Source of the DNA: Deltaproteobacteria bacterium
Lineage (GTDB): Bacteria; Myxococcota_A; UBA9160; UBA6930
DNA length: 64,000 nucleotides
Direction of reading: 5' to 3'
Assembly (NCBI GenBank): GCA_029261795.1
Contig: JAJDAP010000038.1
Span: forward strand, 1 to 64,000
Part shown: piece after piece, positions 27,585 to 36,407 of the stretch
Numbering within the stretch: position 1 is the first letter of the stretch
Layout: each line of letters opens with the position of its first letter
The notes under the pieces: generated by a model
The model's input: only the letters and a program-made list of their open reading frames with translations
Told to the model about the DNA's origin: nothing
Database searches by the model: none
Made by a program: the position numbers and the translations under genes

Positions 27585-28550
27585 ATGCCCCGGTTCCTGA
27601 TCGCTCTGCTGGCGCTGTGCGTGCCCACTGCGCTCTACGCGCGAACCTTCGAGTTCGAGTATGCCGTGACGGTCGACGCCGTCGAACCGGGCGCTGGCGA
27701 TGTCCAGGTCTTCGTTCCGTTGCCGGCCGAAGACGCACGCCAGAGGGTTCTCCACCAGGAGATCGAATCCTCCGTGCCCGGAAGGATCGAATCGGAGCCC
27801 GTCTACGGGAATCGCTACTTCCGTGCGAGCGCGCCGCGCGAGGGTAAGCCGATCGAGGTGACGGTCCGCGTCACCGTCGATCGCCAGGTCTCGCATCCCC
27901 GTGCCGGGGTTCCGAACGAGGATCTGTCGGCATTCCTCGGACCCAACGACCGTGTCGCGATCGGCCATCCGGTGCTCGATCCGATGTTGGGTGACGTCCG
28001 CGCGAGCGCAGGGGAGGGCGGCGGAGAGAAGAAGGCCCGAGCCATCTACGACTGGGTCGTCGACAACGTCGAATACAAGAAGGTCGGCACCGGTTGGGGA
28101 AACGGCGACACTTTCTGGGCGTGCTCCGAACGTTATGGGAACTGCACCGATTTCCACGCCCTGTTCATCTCCCTTGCCCGCACCGAAGGAATTCCCGCGC
28201 GCTTCGAGATCGGTTTCCCGGTTCCCGAAGATCGAGCCGAGGGGGAGATCGGCGGTTACCACTGCTGGGTCGAGTTCCATACCGAGGAGACCGGCTGGTT
28301 CCCGATCGACGCGTCCGAGGCCTTCAAGCATCCCGAGAAGCGCGAGCTCTTCTACGGGGCACACCCGGCCGATCGAATCCACTTCACGACCGGTCGGGAT
28401 CTTCGCCTCGGGCCGCATCACCGGGGGCCCGCGCTCAACTACTTCGTGTATCCCTACGTCGAGGTGGGGGGCGTCCCGTTCACAGGCAGGATCGACAAAC
28501 GATTCCGCTACCGTGAACTCGCGGAGCCCGCTTCCCATGCAGCGAACTGA
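27585..28550 (+). CDS. Exported transglutaminase-like protein
   Basis: 321 aa. It has an N-terminal signal peptide (LIALLALCVPTALYA, cleavage about residue 20) and a beta-rich domain, then the transglutaminase-like core with an apparent Cys-His-Asp triad: C187 in YGNCTDFH, H226 in GYHCWVEFH and D242 in FPIDASEAF. Family members are periplasmic proteases or transamidases. ATG 27585 follows GAGGAGG. It is convergent with the NTF2-like gene, six bases between. Confidence 0.87.
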   Translation: MPRFLIALLALCVPTALYARTFEFEYAVTVDAVEPGAGDVQVFVPLPAEDARQRVLHQEIESSVPGRIESEPVYGNRYFRASAPREGKPIEVTVRVTVDRQVSHPRAGVPNEDLSAFLGPNDRVAIGHPVLDPMLGDVRASAGEGGGEKKARAIYDWVVDNVEYKKVGTGWGNGDTFWACSERYGNCTDFHALFISLARTEGIPARFEIGFPVPEDRAEGEIGGYHCWVEFHTEETGWFPIDASEAFKHPEKRELFYGAHPADRIHFTTGRDLRLGPHHRGPALNYFVYPYVEVGGVPFTGRIDKRFRYRELAEPASHAAN

Positions 28551-28556
28551 GGATCA

Positions 28557-28913
28557 TCAGTTGCTAGGCGGTTGTGCGAAGAAGATCGCCTCGATCTCGG
28601 TAATCAGACTCGCAACGACGCGAAATCGTTCGGCGATCAGAACCGGTCGATCCGACGTCGTGACTTCGAGTTCGTAGAAGGCCACAGCCTGCTCGCCCTC
28701 GACGGTCCAGCGGATGTTGTGGACGCCCGCGATCATGCCCATGCCAACGTTCGAGAGGACCGCGATCAAGGCTTCTCGGCCCTCCCCGGTGTTGCGGCCC
28801 TGTTCGATTCGCACGACGCCCGGCGCGAGTGGGACCCGGCTCCCATCGTGCTCGACCAGGCCATGGAAGAGGTACTTCTCGGCTGCTTCGATCACCGCAG
28901 ATCGTACTTTCAT
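28557..28913 (-). CDS. NTF2-like (SnoaL-type) protein
   Basis: 118 aa small cone-fold protein: an N-terminal helix (AAEKYLFHGLVEHD), NTGEGREALIAVL and a final beta sheet (VAFYELEVTT, AERFRVV). Such proteins are isomerases, dehydratases or small subunits of hydroxylating enzymes. It is 16 bases downstream of a Rieske oxygenase gene with GGAG before its start, so it may act with that oxygenase. Confidence 0.75.
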   Translation of the reverse strand: MKVRSAVIEAAEKYLFHGLVEHDGSRVPLAPGVVRIEQGRNTGEGREALIAVLSNVGMGMIAGVHNIRWTVEGEQAVAFYELEVTTSDRPVLIAERFRVVASLITEIEAIFFAQPPSN

Positions 28914-28929
28914 GGGGACTCCAATCCGG

Positions 28930-30123
28930 TCAGTCCTCGCCCATCATGCGTTCGGTCCACCACTGATTGAACTGCCAGATGGGCTTCTCGAGCATGGACA
29001 GTCGACCGGATGAGAACGAGCGAGACATGAGCCCGGCCCAGGTGGCTTCGCAGGCGGCGATGTCTTCGTGGTGGACGTGTCTCGTGAAAGCCTGAACGCC
29101 CTCGACCGTTTCGCGATGGCCAGTGTCGTCGAGCGTCTGCTTTGGGAAGCACGAGAAGATCTTCAAGGTGAACTGATCGACGCCTTCCGGGAGGATCTGA
29201 TACCAGGTGAGGAGATCCCCGGCGGGTACGAAGAGGTGGAACGGGAAGACCGAAACCGCGACGAGCCTCGCCTCTTCCTCGGCATCGAGCTCTCCCAGTT
29301 TCGGGAGAGGGGAGATGACATTTTCGGCACCATCGGCTCCGCTCCTCGCGGGCATGTTCAAGACCGCGTAGGGGCCCTCGTTGTCGGGTGCGAAGGAAGC
29401 CGCCCCAGGGAAGATGGGCTCGAAGGTATCGCGATGGATCGCAATATGGTGATAGGCCTCCATGAAGTTGTCCGTGAGCACCTTCCAGTTGTAGGGCGAA
29501 TCGAAACGGGCCGTCTCGACGGCGATCATCTCGGACATCCGATAGTTCGACAGCAGCTTCGAGAGCGGGGCCAGGCGAGGACCGAGCGGTGCCGCGTCGG
29601 CATCGAAGTTGACGAAGATCCAGCCCTCCCAGATTTCGCAACGGAGCCGCGGGAGGCGGCAATTCGCGCGGTCGAAACCCTGGACACCCTCCATGTGCGG
29701 TGCACCTAGCAACTTCCCATCCAGTTGATAGGTCCAGGAATGGTAGGGACACTGGAACGAGCGCGCGTTTCCCGAACCCGTCGCGAGTTCGGCTCCTCGG
29801 TGACGGCAGATGCGAGAGAGTGCGCGGATTTCCGTATCCTTCCCGCGAACGACCACGAGCTTGTCGCCGAGCAGATCCAGGGTGAAGTAGTCGCCGGCGT
29901 CGGGAACCTGGTCGCTGCGGCCCGCGCAGAGCCACTCGCGCAGGAACAGTCTCTCGACTTCTCGCTCATAGAGCGTGGCGGACGTGAACGCGTCGGCAGG
30001 AAGCGTCGCGGCCTCGCGCAGGGGCTTTCGGGCATCGGAGTACGGGTCCATCAGGGCTCCGGAGTGGATCGGGGGCTGGCTGCGCAGGCACGGAGCCTCA
30101 CCGCGAATCTCGATCGAACTCAC
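28930..30123 (-). CDS. Rieske non-haem iron oxygenase, alpha subunit
   Basis: 397 aa. The Rieske [2Fe-2S] ligands are C-x-H (CRHRG) and C-x2-H (CPYHSW) 17 residues apart, about residues 87-110. The mononuclear iron site is in the C-terminal domain (TDNFMEAYHHIAIH). It is complete for a hydroxylase alpha subunit; reductase and ferredoxin are not adjacent. GTG 30123 has GGGAGG five bases upstream; ATG 30051 with GGAG is an alternative that would shorten it by 24 residues. Confidence 0.9.
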   Translation of the reverse strand: MSSIEIRGEAPCLRSQPPIHSGALMDPYSDARKPLREAATLPADAFTSATLYEREVERLFLREWLCAGRSDQVPDAGDYFTLDLLGDKLVVVRGKDTEIRALSRICRHRGAELATGSGNARSFQCPYHSWTYQLDGKLLGAPHMEGVQGFDRANCRLPRLRCEIWEGWIFVNFDADAAPLGPRLAPLSKLLSNYRMSEMIAVETARFDSPYNWKVLTDNFMEAYHHIAIHRDTFEPIFPGAASFAPDNEGPYAVLNMPARSGADGAENVISPLPKLGELDAEEEARLVAVSVFPFHLFVPAGDLLTWYQILPEGVDQFTLKIFSCFPKQTLDDTGHRETVEGVQAFTRHVHHEDIAACEATWAGLMSRSFSSGRLSMLEKPIWQFNQWWTERMMGED

Positions 30124-30223
30124 GGTGGCCTCCCGCTTCCAGTCTACCGGAGCCCGGGCAGCGAAGATTGCTACAACTGCAGCAGCGATCCGGGTGCGTG
30201 GTAGATCGAGGGGAACAGTTGAA

Positions 30224-31105
30224 GTGAAGGTTGCCCAGGGGGAGGAGACGAAACGCCGGACCGCGCCGGCATGGCTGGCCGCACTCGCCGCCTACTTCCT
30301 GGTGGTCGGCGCCTTTCTGGCGCCGGTCATTTTCCGGCTCGGTACCGCGGTGATGGGCAGGGCAGACGCCATGCAGTTCCTCTGGGGCGCCTGGTGGATG
30401 GATCAGAGTCTGTTCCAGGGGCGCAATCCCTTCTTCACCGATGTCTTGTTCGTGCCCGTGGGTTCTCCGCTCGTCTTCCACAGCTTCGCACCGCTGCCGA
30501 GCGCGGGCGTCGCGCTGGCAGCTGGGTTGGTCTCGACCGAAGGGGCACGCCTCGTCGGCCGGGTTGCCGAGCCGGTCCCGACCCAGGCCGTGATGGCGAC
30601 GATTCTCGATCTCGTCGGCCGCCCAGTGGCTCCCCAACCCGGTCAGGCACCCTCGCTGGTAGGATTGTTCGATCCCTCTCGAGACAAGCCCGCCCTGGAA
30701 CCGATCGTTTCGAGCGGCCTGATGTACTTCGAGAATCGGGTGGGTCTGCGCTTCCGGGATGTGAAGTACGTTCGTTATGTGGAGAGCGGGAAGGAGGTCG
30801 TCTTCGACCTCGTGGCCGACCTCGAAGAAGTCGAGCCGATTCCCGGAACCGAGTGGGAAGGGATCGAGGCGCTCCGACAGGAATACGCTCTTCAGCTCGA
30901 AACGGCGTCGAGTGTCCGCCGCGCGCTAGAAGTGGTCTCAAAATCCTCGACCGAGCGATGTGCGTCGATTCGGCCCGAGATCAAGGCGCGGAACCGGAGC
31001 CGTAGTGGCCCTACGGCGAGGTTTCGCAACGATGAGATCGGGCCGAAGCGGCGTGCAGCGCGACCGAGAGGGTTTTCGAGACCACTTCTAGGCCTCGCCC
31101 CATGA
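30224..31105 (+). pseudogene. Chimeric remnant: glycosyltransferase N-terminus fused to unrelated sequence and ended by a MITE
   Basis: 293 codons from GTG 30224. The first roughly 100 residues look like the first membrane helix and periplasmic loop of a GT-C glycosyltransferase (LAAYFLVVGAFLAPVIFRLG, ADAMQFLWGAWWMDQ, LFVPVGSPLVFHSF). The remaining membrane domain, about 350 residues, is missing. The sequence switches near codon 105 to a soluble segment I cannot place (ILDLVGRPVAPQPGQ, MYFENRVGLRF). From 30927 the frame runs through the inverted-repeat element and its residues are no longer protein-like. A deletion fusion followed by element insertion is the simplest reading; a functional chimera is less likely. 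Confidence 0.6.
30927..31090. mobile_element. MITE-like element with terminal inverted repeats and TA flanks
   Basis: 164 bases. The ends are perfect 13-base inverted repeats (TAGAAGTGGTCTC and its complement) at 30927-30939 and 31078-31090. The arms pair imperfectly inward (the shared block TTCGGCCCGA occurs in both) to a central perfect hairpin GCCGTAG/CTACGGC at 30999-31017. It has no coding capacity. TA at both outer edges is what Tc1/mariner-IS630 transposition would leave. It sits in the 3' end of the broken glycosyltransferase-like ORF. No full-length parent IS is in the window. Confidence 0.65.
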
Positions 31106-31127
31106 ACCCTCGAGGTGGAGTGTCCCA

Positions 31128-32222
31128 ATGCAACGAATGAACGAGTTGGCCTTCTACACCCTGGCAGGAGCGCCGCGGACGCCGCGAGAGCTGATCGCCG
31201 AGGTCCAACAAGGGGAAGCACTGGGCCTCGGCTCGGCATTCATTTCGGAGCGCTTCAACGTGAAGGAGGCAGCGACGCTCTCGGGTGCGGCGGGCGCGGT
31301 CTCGAACGAGCTTGGGATCGCGACGGCGGCGACGAACCACAACACCCGGCATCCCATGGTGACGGCGGCCTTCGCGATGACGATGCACCGTTTGACCGAA
31401 GGTCGCTTCTCGCTCGGGCTGGGGCGGGGCATCGGTCCGATGTTCGACGCCTACGGACTGCCTCGCATCAAGACGGCCGAGATCGAAGACTTCGTCGGTC
31501 TCATGCGGAGAATCTGGAAGGGCGAGGTGATCGTTGGCCACGACGGTCCGGCCGGGAAGTACCCGCTGCTGACGATGGGGCCCGACTACGACGAGCACAT
31601 TCCCATGACGTTCACGGCATTCGGTCCGAACTCGCTGGCGCTAGGCGGTCGCGCCTTCGATGCCGTCGTGCTGCATACCTTCTTTACCGACGAAACCACG
31701 GCTCGATGCGTCGCGGCGGTAAAGCGGGCAGCCGAGCGCTCGGGGCGGGACCCGGCTTCGGTCCGCGTCTGGTCCTGCTTCGCCACGATCGGTGATCACC
31801 TTCCCGAGGAACTCCGGATCAAGAAGACCGTCGGACGAATGGCGACCTACCTGCAGGCCTACGGCGATCTGATGATCGAAACGAATGGTTGGGATCCGGA
31901 AGTGTTGCGCCGCTTTCGGGAGGATGAGTTCGTCCGCGGCTTCCGCGGAGCGCTCGACGCTAGCGCGACGGCCGAACAACTCGAACATGTCGCCAGCTTG
32001 ATCCCCGAAGCGTGGTTGGCGGCGGCAGCCAGTGGAAGCGCCGAGCGCTGCGTCGAGAAGATCCGTGGCCAGTTCGAGCTGGGTTGCGACGGCGTCATCC
32101 TGCACGGCGCCAGCCCGGAGCAGCTGGCGCCGATCGTCGCGCAGTACCGGAAGGCGCGACCAGCGGACCGGTTCGCGGGCCTCGCCGCGAACCCGGCAGG
32201 TCAGGTCGGGGGATCGCAGTGA
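31128..32222 (+). CDS. LLM-class (F420/FMN) flavin-dependent oxidoreductase
   Basis: 364 aa luciferase-like monooxygenase fold. The opening strand FYTLAGAPRTP, FISERFN, and GRFSLGLGRGIGP near residue 93 are typical. It resembles the TIGR03857 subgroup of F420-dependent enzymes. Its stop overlaps the GTG of the next gene (GTGA), so it is coupled to a kinase-like protein. It is the first of three intact LLM genes in 5 kb. Substrate and cofactor (F420 versus FMN) are unproven. Confidence 0.88.
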   Translation: MQRMNELAFYTLAGAPRTPRELIAEVQQGEALGLGSAFISERFNVKEAATLSGAAGAVSNELGIATAATNHNTRHPMVTAAFAMTMHRLTEGRFSLGLGRGIGPMFDAYGLPRIKTAEIEDFVGLMRRIWKGEVIVGHDGPAGKYPLLTMGPDYDEHIPMTFTAFGPNSLALGGRAFDAVVLHTFFTDETTARCVAAVKRAAERSGRDPASVRVWSCFATIGDHLPEELRIKKTVGRMATYLQAYGDLMIETNGWDPEVLRRFREDEFVRGFRGALDASATAEQLEHVASLIPEAWLAAAASGSAERCVEKIRGQFELGCDGVILHGASPEQLAPIVAQYRKARPADRFAGLAANPAGQVGGSQ

Positions 32223-33301
32223 TTCCGACCCCCGATACGATGACCGCGGCCTGGTTGACCGAGCGCCTTCGTGGTGCGGGACACGAAACCGCCGAGGTGC
32301 TCTCGTTTCGTGGCAAGCGGATCGGGACCGGCCAGATCGGTCAATGCATCCGGTACGAGCTTGAACTCGCGAATCCGGACGATGCAGCGCCGCTACAGCT
32401 GGTCGGGAAGTTTCCATCCGACGACGCGACCAGCCGCCAGACCGGCGTGCAGTTGCGCAACTACCTGAAGGAGGTCTCCTTCTACCGCGATCTCCAGGCA
32501 CGCGTCGGGATCCGGACGCCGCGTTGCTATTTCGCCGAGATCGAGGGTGAGGGGCCCGAACACATGCTCCTGCTCGAGGATCTTGCACCGGCCGTCCAGG
32601 GTGACCAGTTGGGCGGCTGCTCCCCGGAAGTCGCGCGAGCCGCCGTCCTGGAGTTGGTCGGACTGCACGCACCGAGCTGGTGCGATGCCTCCCTACGTGG
32701 CATCGAGTGGCTCGGTGAACCGAACGCGTTCACGGTGCAGATCGGTCGCGCGCTCTACGGCGGGCAGCTCCCGGCATTTCTCGATCGCTTCGGACCGAGC
32801 CTCGAACCCGACGAGCGCGACATCATCGAGCGCGTTGCAGGTTCAGTGGGACCGCCCTTCGAGGCGCTACCCGAAGTCTTCAGTCTGGTGCACGTCGACT
32901 ATCGATTGGACAACCTGCTCATCGATGAAGCCGCCACCCCACCCGGCATCGCCGTGGTCGACTGGCAGAGCGTGACCCTGGGCAACCCGCTCTCCGACGT
33001 TGCGTACTTCCTGGGCGCCGGCCTCCTTCCCGAGACGCGGCGTGACGTAGAACGCGAGATCGTGGCCGCCTACCATCGCGGGCTCGTTGCGGCCGGCGTC
33101 GAGGACTTCTCCTGGGAGCGCTGCTGGAACGCCTACCGGCGCGGCGCCTTCGCGGGCTTCGCCGTAACCGTGGTCGCCTCGGTGATGGTCCAGCAGACCG
33201 AGCGCGGCGATGAAATGTTCACGCACATGGCGAAGCGCCATGCCCGGCATGCGCTCGACCTCGGTGCCGAGGAGTTCCTGGCCGGCGACGCCTTGCTCTA
33301 G
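32219..33301 (+). CDS. APH/EcKL-type phosphotransferase family protein
   Basis: 360 aa from GTG 32219. It has the kinase-like fold of aminoglycoside/choline phosphotransferases: Lys in LVGKFPSD, Glu in LKEVSFYRDL, hinge MLLLEDL, catalytic Brenner motif VHVDYRLDNLL and metal-binding VVDWQSV. Such genes often pair with acyl-CoA or LLM genes of lipid catabolism, and the small-molecule substrate is unknown. GTGA overlap with the LLM gene indicates translational coupling. Confidence 0.85.
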   Translation: MIPTPDTMTAAWLTERLRGAGHETAEVLSFRGKRIGTGQIGQCIRYELELANPDDAAPLQLVGKFPSDDATSRQTGVQLRNYLKEVSFYRDLQARVGIRTPRCYFAEIEGEGPEHMLLLEDLAPAVQGDQLGGCSPEVARAAVLELVGLHAPSWCDASLRGIEWLGEPNAFTVQIGRALYGGQLPAFLDRFGPSLEPDERDIIERVAGSVGPPFEALPEVFSLVHVDYRLDNLLIDEAATPPGIAVVDWQSVTLGNPLSDVAYFLGAGLLPETRRDVEREIVAAYHRGLVAAGVEDFSWERCWNAYRRGAFAGFAVTVVASVMVQQTERGDEMFTHMAKRHARHALDLGAEEFLAGDALL

Positions 33302-33314
33302 ACTCCATGGGGCC

Positions 33315-33800
33315 ATGGGTCGACTCCTCCTCTTGTTCGTCGTGGTTCCCGCCGTGGAACTCGCCTTGCTGATCGAACTCGGCAGCCGGATCGGTACCCC
33401 AGCGACGCTGGGCATCATCGTCGCCACCGGTGTGATCGGCGCCAGCCTCGCTCGTCGCCAGGGGCTCGACGTCTTGCGCAGGCTTCAGCAGGAAACGGAT
33501 GCGGGCCGACTGCCCGCGGATCCGATCGCCGACGGTGCGTTTCTGCTCGTCGCTGGGGCACTGCTGGTGACGCCCGGCGTGCTGACCGACGCGGTCGGGT
33601 TCCTGTGCCTGGTACCCGCGTTCCGCAATCTGGTGAAGCGGGTGGTGCGAGGCCGGTTCGAGCGAGCGGTTGCAGAGGGAAGGGTGGAGATGCACGTCGC
33701 CACCGATGCGTGGCACGAGCCTCGCGAGGAGAAGGTCGTGCAGGGCGTGGTTCGGGACCGTCAGCCGACGGCGGACAAGCCGAAGGGCCCCGAGGACTGA
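33315..33800 (+). CDS. fxsA: FxsA family membrane protein
   Basis: 161 aa. Two to three membrane segments (LLLLFVVVPAVELALLIELG, LGIIVATGVIGASLA, FLLVAGALLVTPGVLTDAVG) with the FxsA family pattern GSRIG and RRQG. E. coli FxsA interferes with F-exclusion of phage T7; its normal role is unclear. ATG 33315 is 13 bases after the kinase-like gene. The charged C-terminal tail is longer than in E. coli. Confidence 0.85.
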   Translation: MGRLLLLFVVVPAVELALLIELGSRIGTPATLGIIVATGVIGASLARRQGLDVLRRLQQETDAGRLPADPIADGAFLLVAGALLVTPGVLTDAVGFLCLVPAFRNLVKRVVRGRFERAVAEGRVEMHVATDAWHEPREEKVVQGVVRDRQPTADKPKGPED

Positions 33801-33809
33801 GCGCCGGTG

Positions 33810-34250
33810 TCAGCGCCCGCGATTCTGCCCGGACCGCTTCTTCGGATCGTTGCTCATCTCGAGAGCGCGCTCGACCACCGCACGCGTGGCCTCATGGATA
33901 CTCGCGAACGATTCGTCCTCGAGCAGACGCTTCGCGGAAACGAAATCTTCCTGACGGAAGCTCGTGCTCAGCCGCGGCCGCAACATGAAGACGTTGCCCA
34001 TGTTGACCGCCGTCGAGGAGACGCCCGTCGGCGCCGTCTTCGCTGCCGGTTTCGCCGCCTTCTTCTTCTCAGCGGTCTCGGTCTTCTTCGCCGGCGCGCT
34101 CTTCTTCGCGGCGACCTTCTTGGCGCTGGCCTTCTTCGGCGCGGCCTTCTTGGTGGCGGCTTTCTTGGCCGGAGCCTTCTTTGCCGCAACCTTCTTCGCG
34201 GGAGCCTTCTTCTTGGTTCCCGCAGCCTTGGTCGTCTTTCGTACTGCCAT
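33810..34250 (-). CDS. Histone H1-like Lys/Ala-rich DNA-binding protein
   Basis: 146 aa. Residues 1-75 are a low-complexity tail of repeated AAKK/APAKK units, strongly basic, as in eukaryotic H1 C-termini and bacterial H1-like proteins. Residues about 85-146 form a separate compact helical part (RQEDFVSAKRLLEDES, ATRAVVERALEM). It is probably a nucleoid-associated protein. The order (basic tail first, folded part last) is the reverse of eukaryotic H1. It is convergent with fxsA. Confidence 0.8.
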   Translation of the reverse strand: MAVRKTTKAAGTKKKAPAKKVAAKKAPAKKAATKKAAPKKASAKKVAAKKSAPAKKTETAEKKKAAKPAAKTAPTGVSSTAVNMGNVFMLRPRLSTSFRQEDFVSAKRLLEDESFASIHEATRAVVERALEMSNDPKKRSGQNRGR

Positions 34251-34394
34251 GCCACGAGCCTAGCCATCCCTCGCGGGGACGCCCCCTGGGCAGGATGCCG
34301 GAGGCCGTCGAGCCTGAAGTGACGATCGTGCGGCGCGGCGGTTCCCACTCGGCGGCCGCCGTCCAGGGCCCCTGTGATAGCTTGACCCCGAACC

Positions 34395-35321
34395 ATGCGA
34401 ATCGGGATCCAGTTCGACCCGCGCGGGCATCGGGACCTCGAGCGATTGCTCGAAGATTTCGTGCGCGCGGAGGAAGAGGGCTTCGCCAGCGCCTGGCTAG
34501 GTCAGGTCTTCGATCACGACGCGCTTACCTTGTTGGCGCTAGCGGGCCCCCGGACCCGACGCATCGAACTCGGCACGGCGGTGGTGCCGCTGCCGACGCG
34601 ACATGTCTCGGTTCTGGCGCAACAGGCGCTGACGACGCAGTTCGCGACGCGAGGCCGGCTGTGTCTTGGCGTCGGTGCCGGGCACGGGCTCATCCTCGAC
34701 AAGAAACTCGGGCTTGCCTCGGACCGCCCGGTCGCGCGGACGCGCGAAGCCCTCGAGGTGCTACGTCCCCTGCTGAACGGCGAGTACGTGAAATACACCG
34801 GGACCTATCAACGGCTTCGAATGGCCACGCCGGTCGACGGGGTGACGGCGCCGGGCATCATCCTCGCAGCCCTGGGTCCGCGCATGCTCGAGCTGGCTTC
34901 CGAGCTGGCAGATGGCGTTGCCGTGGTCTTTGCGGGTGCCCGGTTCATCGCCGAAGAGGTTCGGCCGAGGCTGCCAGCCACGGCCCGGATCGTGGCGTGT
35001 CTCCCTGTCGCGCTGACGGAAACCCCGGAGCCCCTGATCGAGGCGATCGACGCCTACACCGCGCCGTCGATGGTGCTGCCGGCCTACCAGCGGACCCTGG
35101 CAGCCCAGGGCGAGGGCGGGGTCGGTGCGCTCTCGCTGGTCGGGGATCAGACACAGCTCGAGGCGGGCCTGTCGGAACTCGCAGAGAGCGGCGTCACGGA
35201 TCTGAATCCGATCCTGATCTCGGCGCCGGCGGATTCCGGATGCGCCCGGCGAACCCGGGCATTCCTTGCAGAATGCGCCCGGAGCCGGACGAACCCCGCA
35301 GCGACCGCGTTCGAGGAGTAA
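34395..35321 (+). CDS. LLM-class flavin-dependent oxidoreductase
   Basis: 308 aa. It has the LLM barrel start RIGIQFDP, then FASAWLGQVFDHDALTLL, ELGTAVVPLPTRH and GRLCLGVGAGHG, the pattern of the TIGR03564 (F420-dependent, MSMEG_4879-like) subgroup. It is a paralogue of the next gene (35379), sharing LGTA-IVP/VVP and the same length, so a local duplication is likely. The substrate is unknown. Confidence 0.87.
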   Translation: MRIGIQFDPRGHRDLERLLEDFVRAEEEGFASAWLGQVFDHDALTLLALAGPRTRRIELGTAVVPLPTRHVSVLAQQALTTQFATRGRLCLGVGAGHGLILDKKLGLASDRPVARTREALEVLRPLLNGEYVKYTGTYQRLRMATPVDGVTAPGIILAALGPRMLELASELADGVAVVFAGARFIAEEVRPRLPATARIVACLPVALTETPEPLIEAIDAYTAPSMVLPAYQRTLAAQGEGGVGALSLVGDQTQLEAGLSELAESGVTDLNPILISAPADSGCARRTRAFLAECARSRTNPAATAFEE

Positions 35322-35378
35322 GCTCAGCCTCGGATCGCAGAACGCGACCGAAACCTCTCAGCGGGAGATGAAGCCACG

Positions 35379-36296
35379 ATGCGTCTCGGTATCAACGGTA
35401 CGGGCCTCGTTCAACGAGCATCGGTCGACAAGGTCACGGAAGATGCCGCCCGCGCGGCCGCCGACGGATTTTCCAGCTACTGGCTGGCCGAGCACCCGAC
35501 CGGTGGCTTCGATGCACTGACCGTGCTCACGGTCGTGGGCCAACAGGTCGCCGGGATCGAGCTCGGGACCGCCATCGTGCCGACCTTCCCACGCCATCCC
35601 CTGGCGCTCGCGGGTCAGCTGCTGACCGCTCGCTCGGTGCTCGAAGGGCGGCTGACCTTGGGGATAGGTCTCTCCCATGAAGCGATGATGGCTCAGCTGG
35701 GGATCGGCTTCGAAAAACCGATCCGGCATCTTCGCGAGTATCTCTCGATCCTGATGCCGCTGCTCACCCAGGGCAAGGTCGACTTCCAGGGAGAAACACT
35801 CTCCTGCCAGGCCGAGCTCTTTCGGCCGCCGGGAGAGCCCTGTCCCGTTCTGGTTGCGGCGTTGGGTCCGCAGGCGTTACGCGTTGCTGGGGCCCGAACC
35901 CAGGGCACGACGCTCGCATGGGTGGGTCCCAAGACGATCCGCGAACACATCGTCCCGACGCTGAGCGCGGCCGCCGAAGCCGCAGGCCAACCCGAACCCC
36001 GCGTGGTGGCGACCCTCCCGGTCTGCGTGACCGACGATGCCGAGGCGATTCGAGCAATGATCGCGAAAGGGCTCTCGATGTACGGACAGCTTCCCTCGTA
36101 CCGCGCGATGTTCGACCGTGAGGGCGTGGAGGGTCCGGGCGATGTGGCCCTGATCGGCGCAGAAGAAGAGGTGAGAGACGCGATCGCGGGCCTTGCCGAG
36201 GCGGGCGTCACCGACTTCGCCGCGACCGAGTTCACGCCGAGTCAGGCCGACCGCGAACGCACACGCGCGCTGCTGAAGTCGGCGCTGCAAGGTTAG
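35379..36296 (+). CDS. LLM-class flavin-dependent oxidoreductase (paralogue)
   Basis: 305 aa with RLGINGTGLV, FSSYWLAEHP, ELGTAIVPTFPRHP and GRLTLGIGLSHE. It is aligned along its full length with the preceding LLM gene in motif order, consistent with a tandem duplicate. It lies 57 bases after it on the same strand. It should be an F420- or FMN-dependent oxidoreductase; the substrate is unknown. Confidence 0.87.
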   Translation: MRLGINGTGLVQRASVDKVTEDAARAAADGFSSYWLAEHPTGGFDALTVLTVVGQQVAGIELGTAIVPTFPRHPLALAGQLLTARSVLEGRLTLGIGLSHEAMMAQLGIGFEKPIRHLREYLSILMPLLTQGKVDFQGETLSCQAELFRPPGEPCPVLVAALGPQALRVAGARTQGTTLAWVGPKTIREHIVPTLSAAAEAAGQPEPRVVATLPVCVTDDAEAIRAMIAKGLSMYGQLPSYRAMFDREGVEGPGDVALIGAEEEVRDAIAGLAEAGVTDFAATEFTPSQADRERTRALLKSALQG

Positions 36297-36321
36297 GCGT
36301 GGGGGACCGTCGATCAGGCTC

Positions 36322-36363
36322 GCCCGAACGTGATCGAAGCTCTCGGGATGGTCGGGCATTTTA
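36322..36363 (+). terminator. Weak candidate terminator after the LLM pair
   Basis: GCCCGA at 36322 pairs with TCGGGC at 36352, and the second arm is followed by ATTTTA. The loop is long (24 bases), so this is low-confidence. Its position between two convergent genes is suitable. Confidence 0.3.
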
Positions 36364-36407
36364 GGGGCTCCTGTCTGAGCGGCGGCGTCCGGATCGCGCC
36401 GATCGCG

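Noticed and set aside
30999..31017. Central hairpin of the 164-base element as an independent terminator
   Set aside because: It is the symmetric centre of a longer inverted repeat with matching ends, so it belongs to the element.
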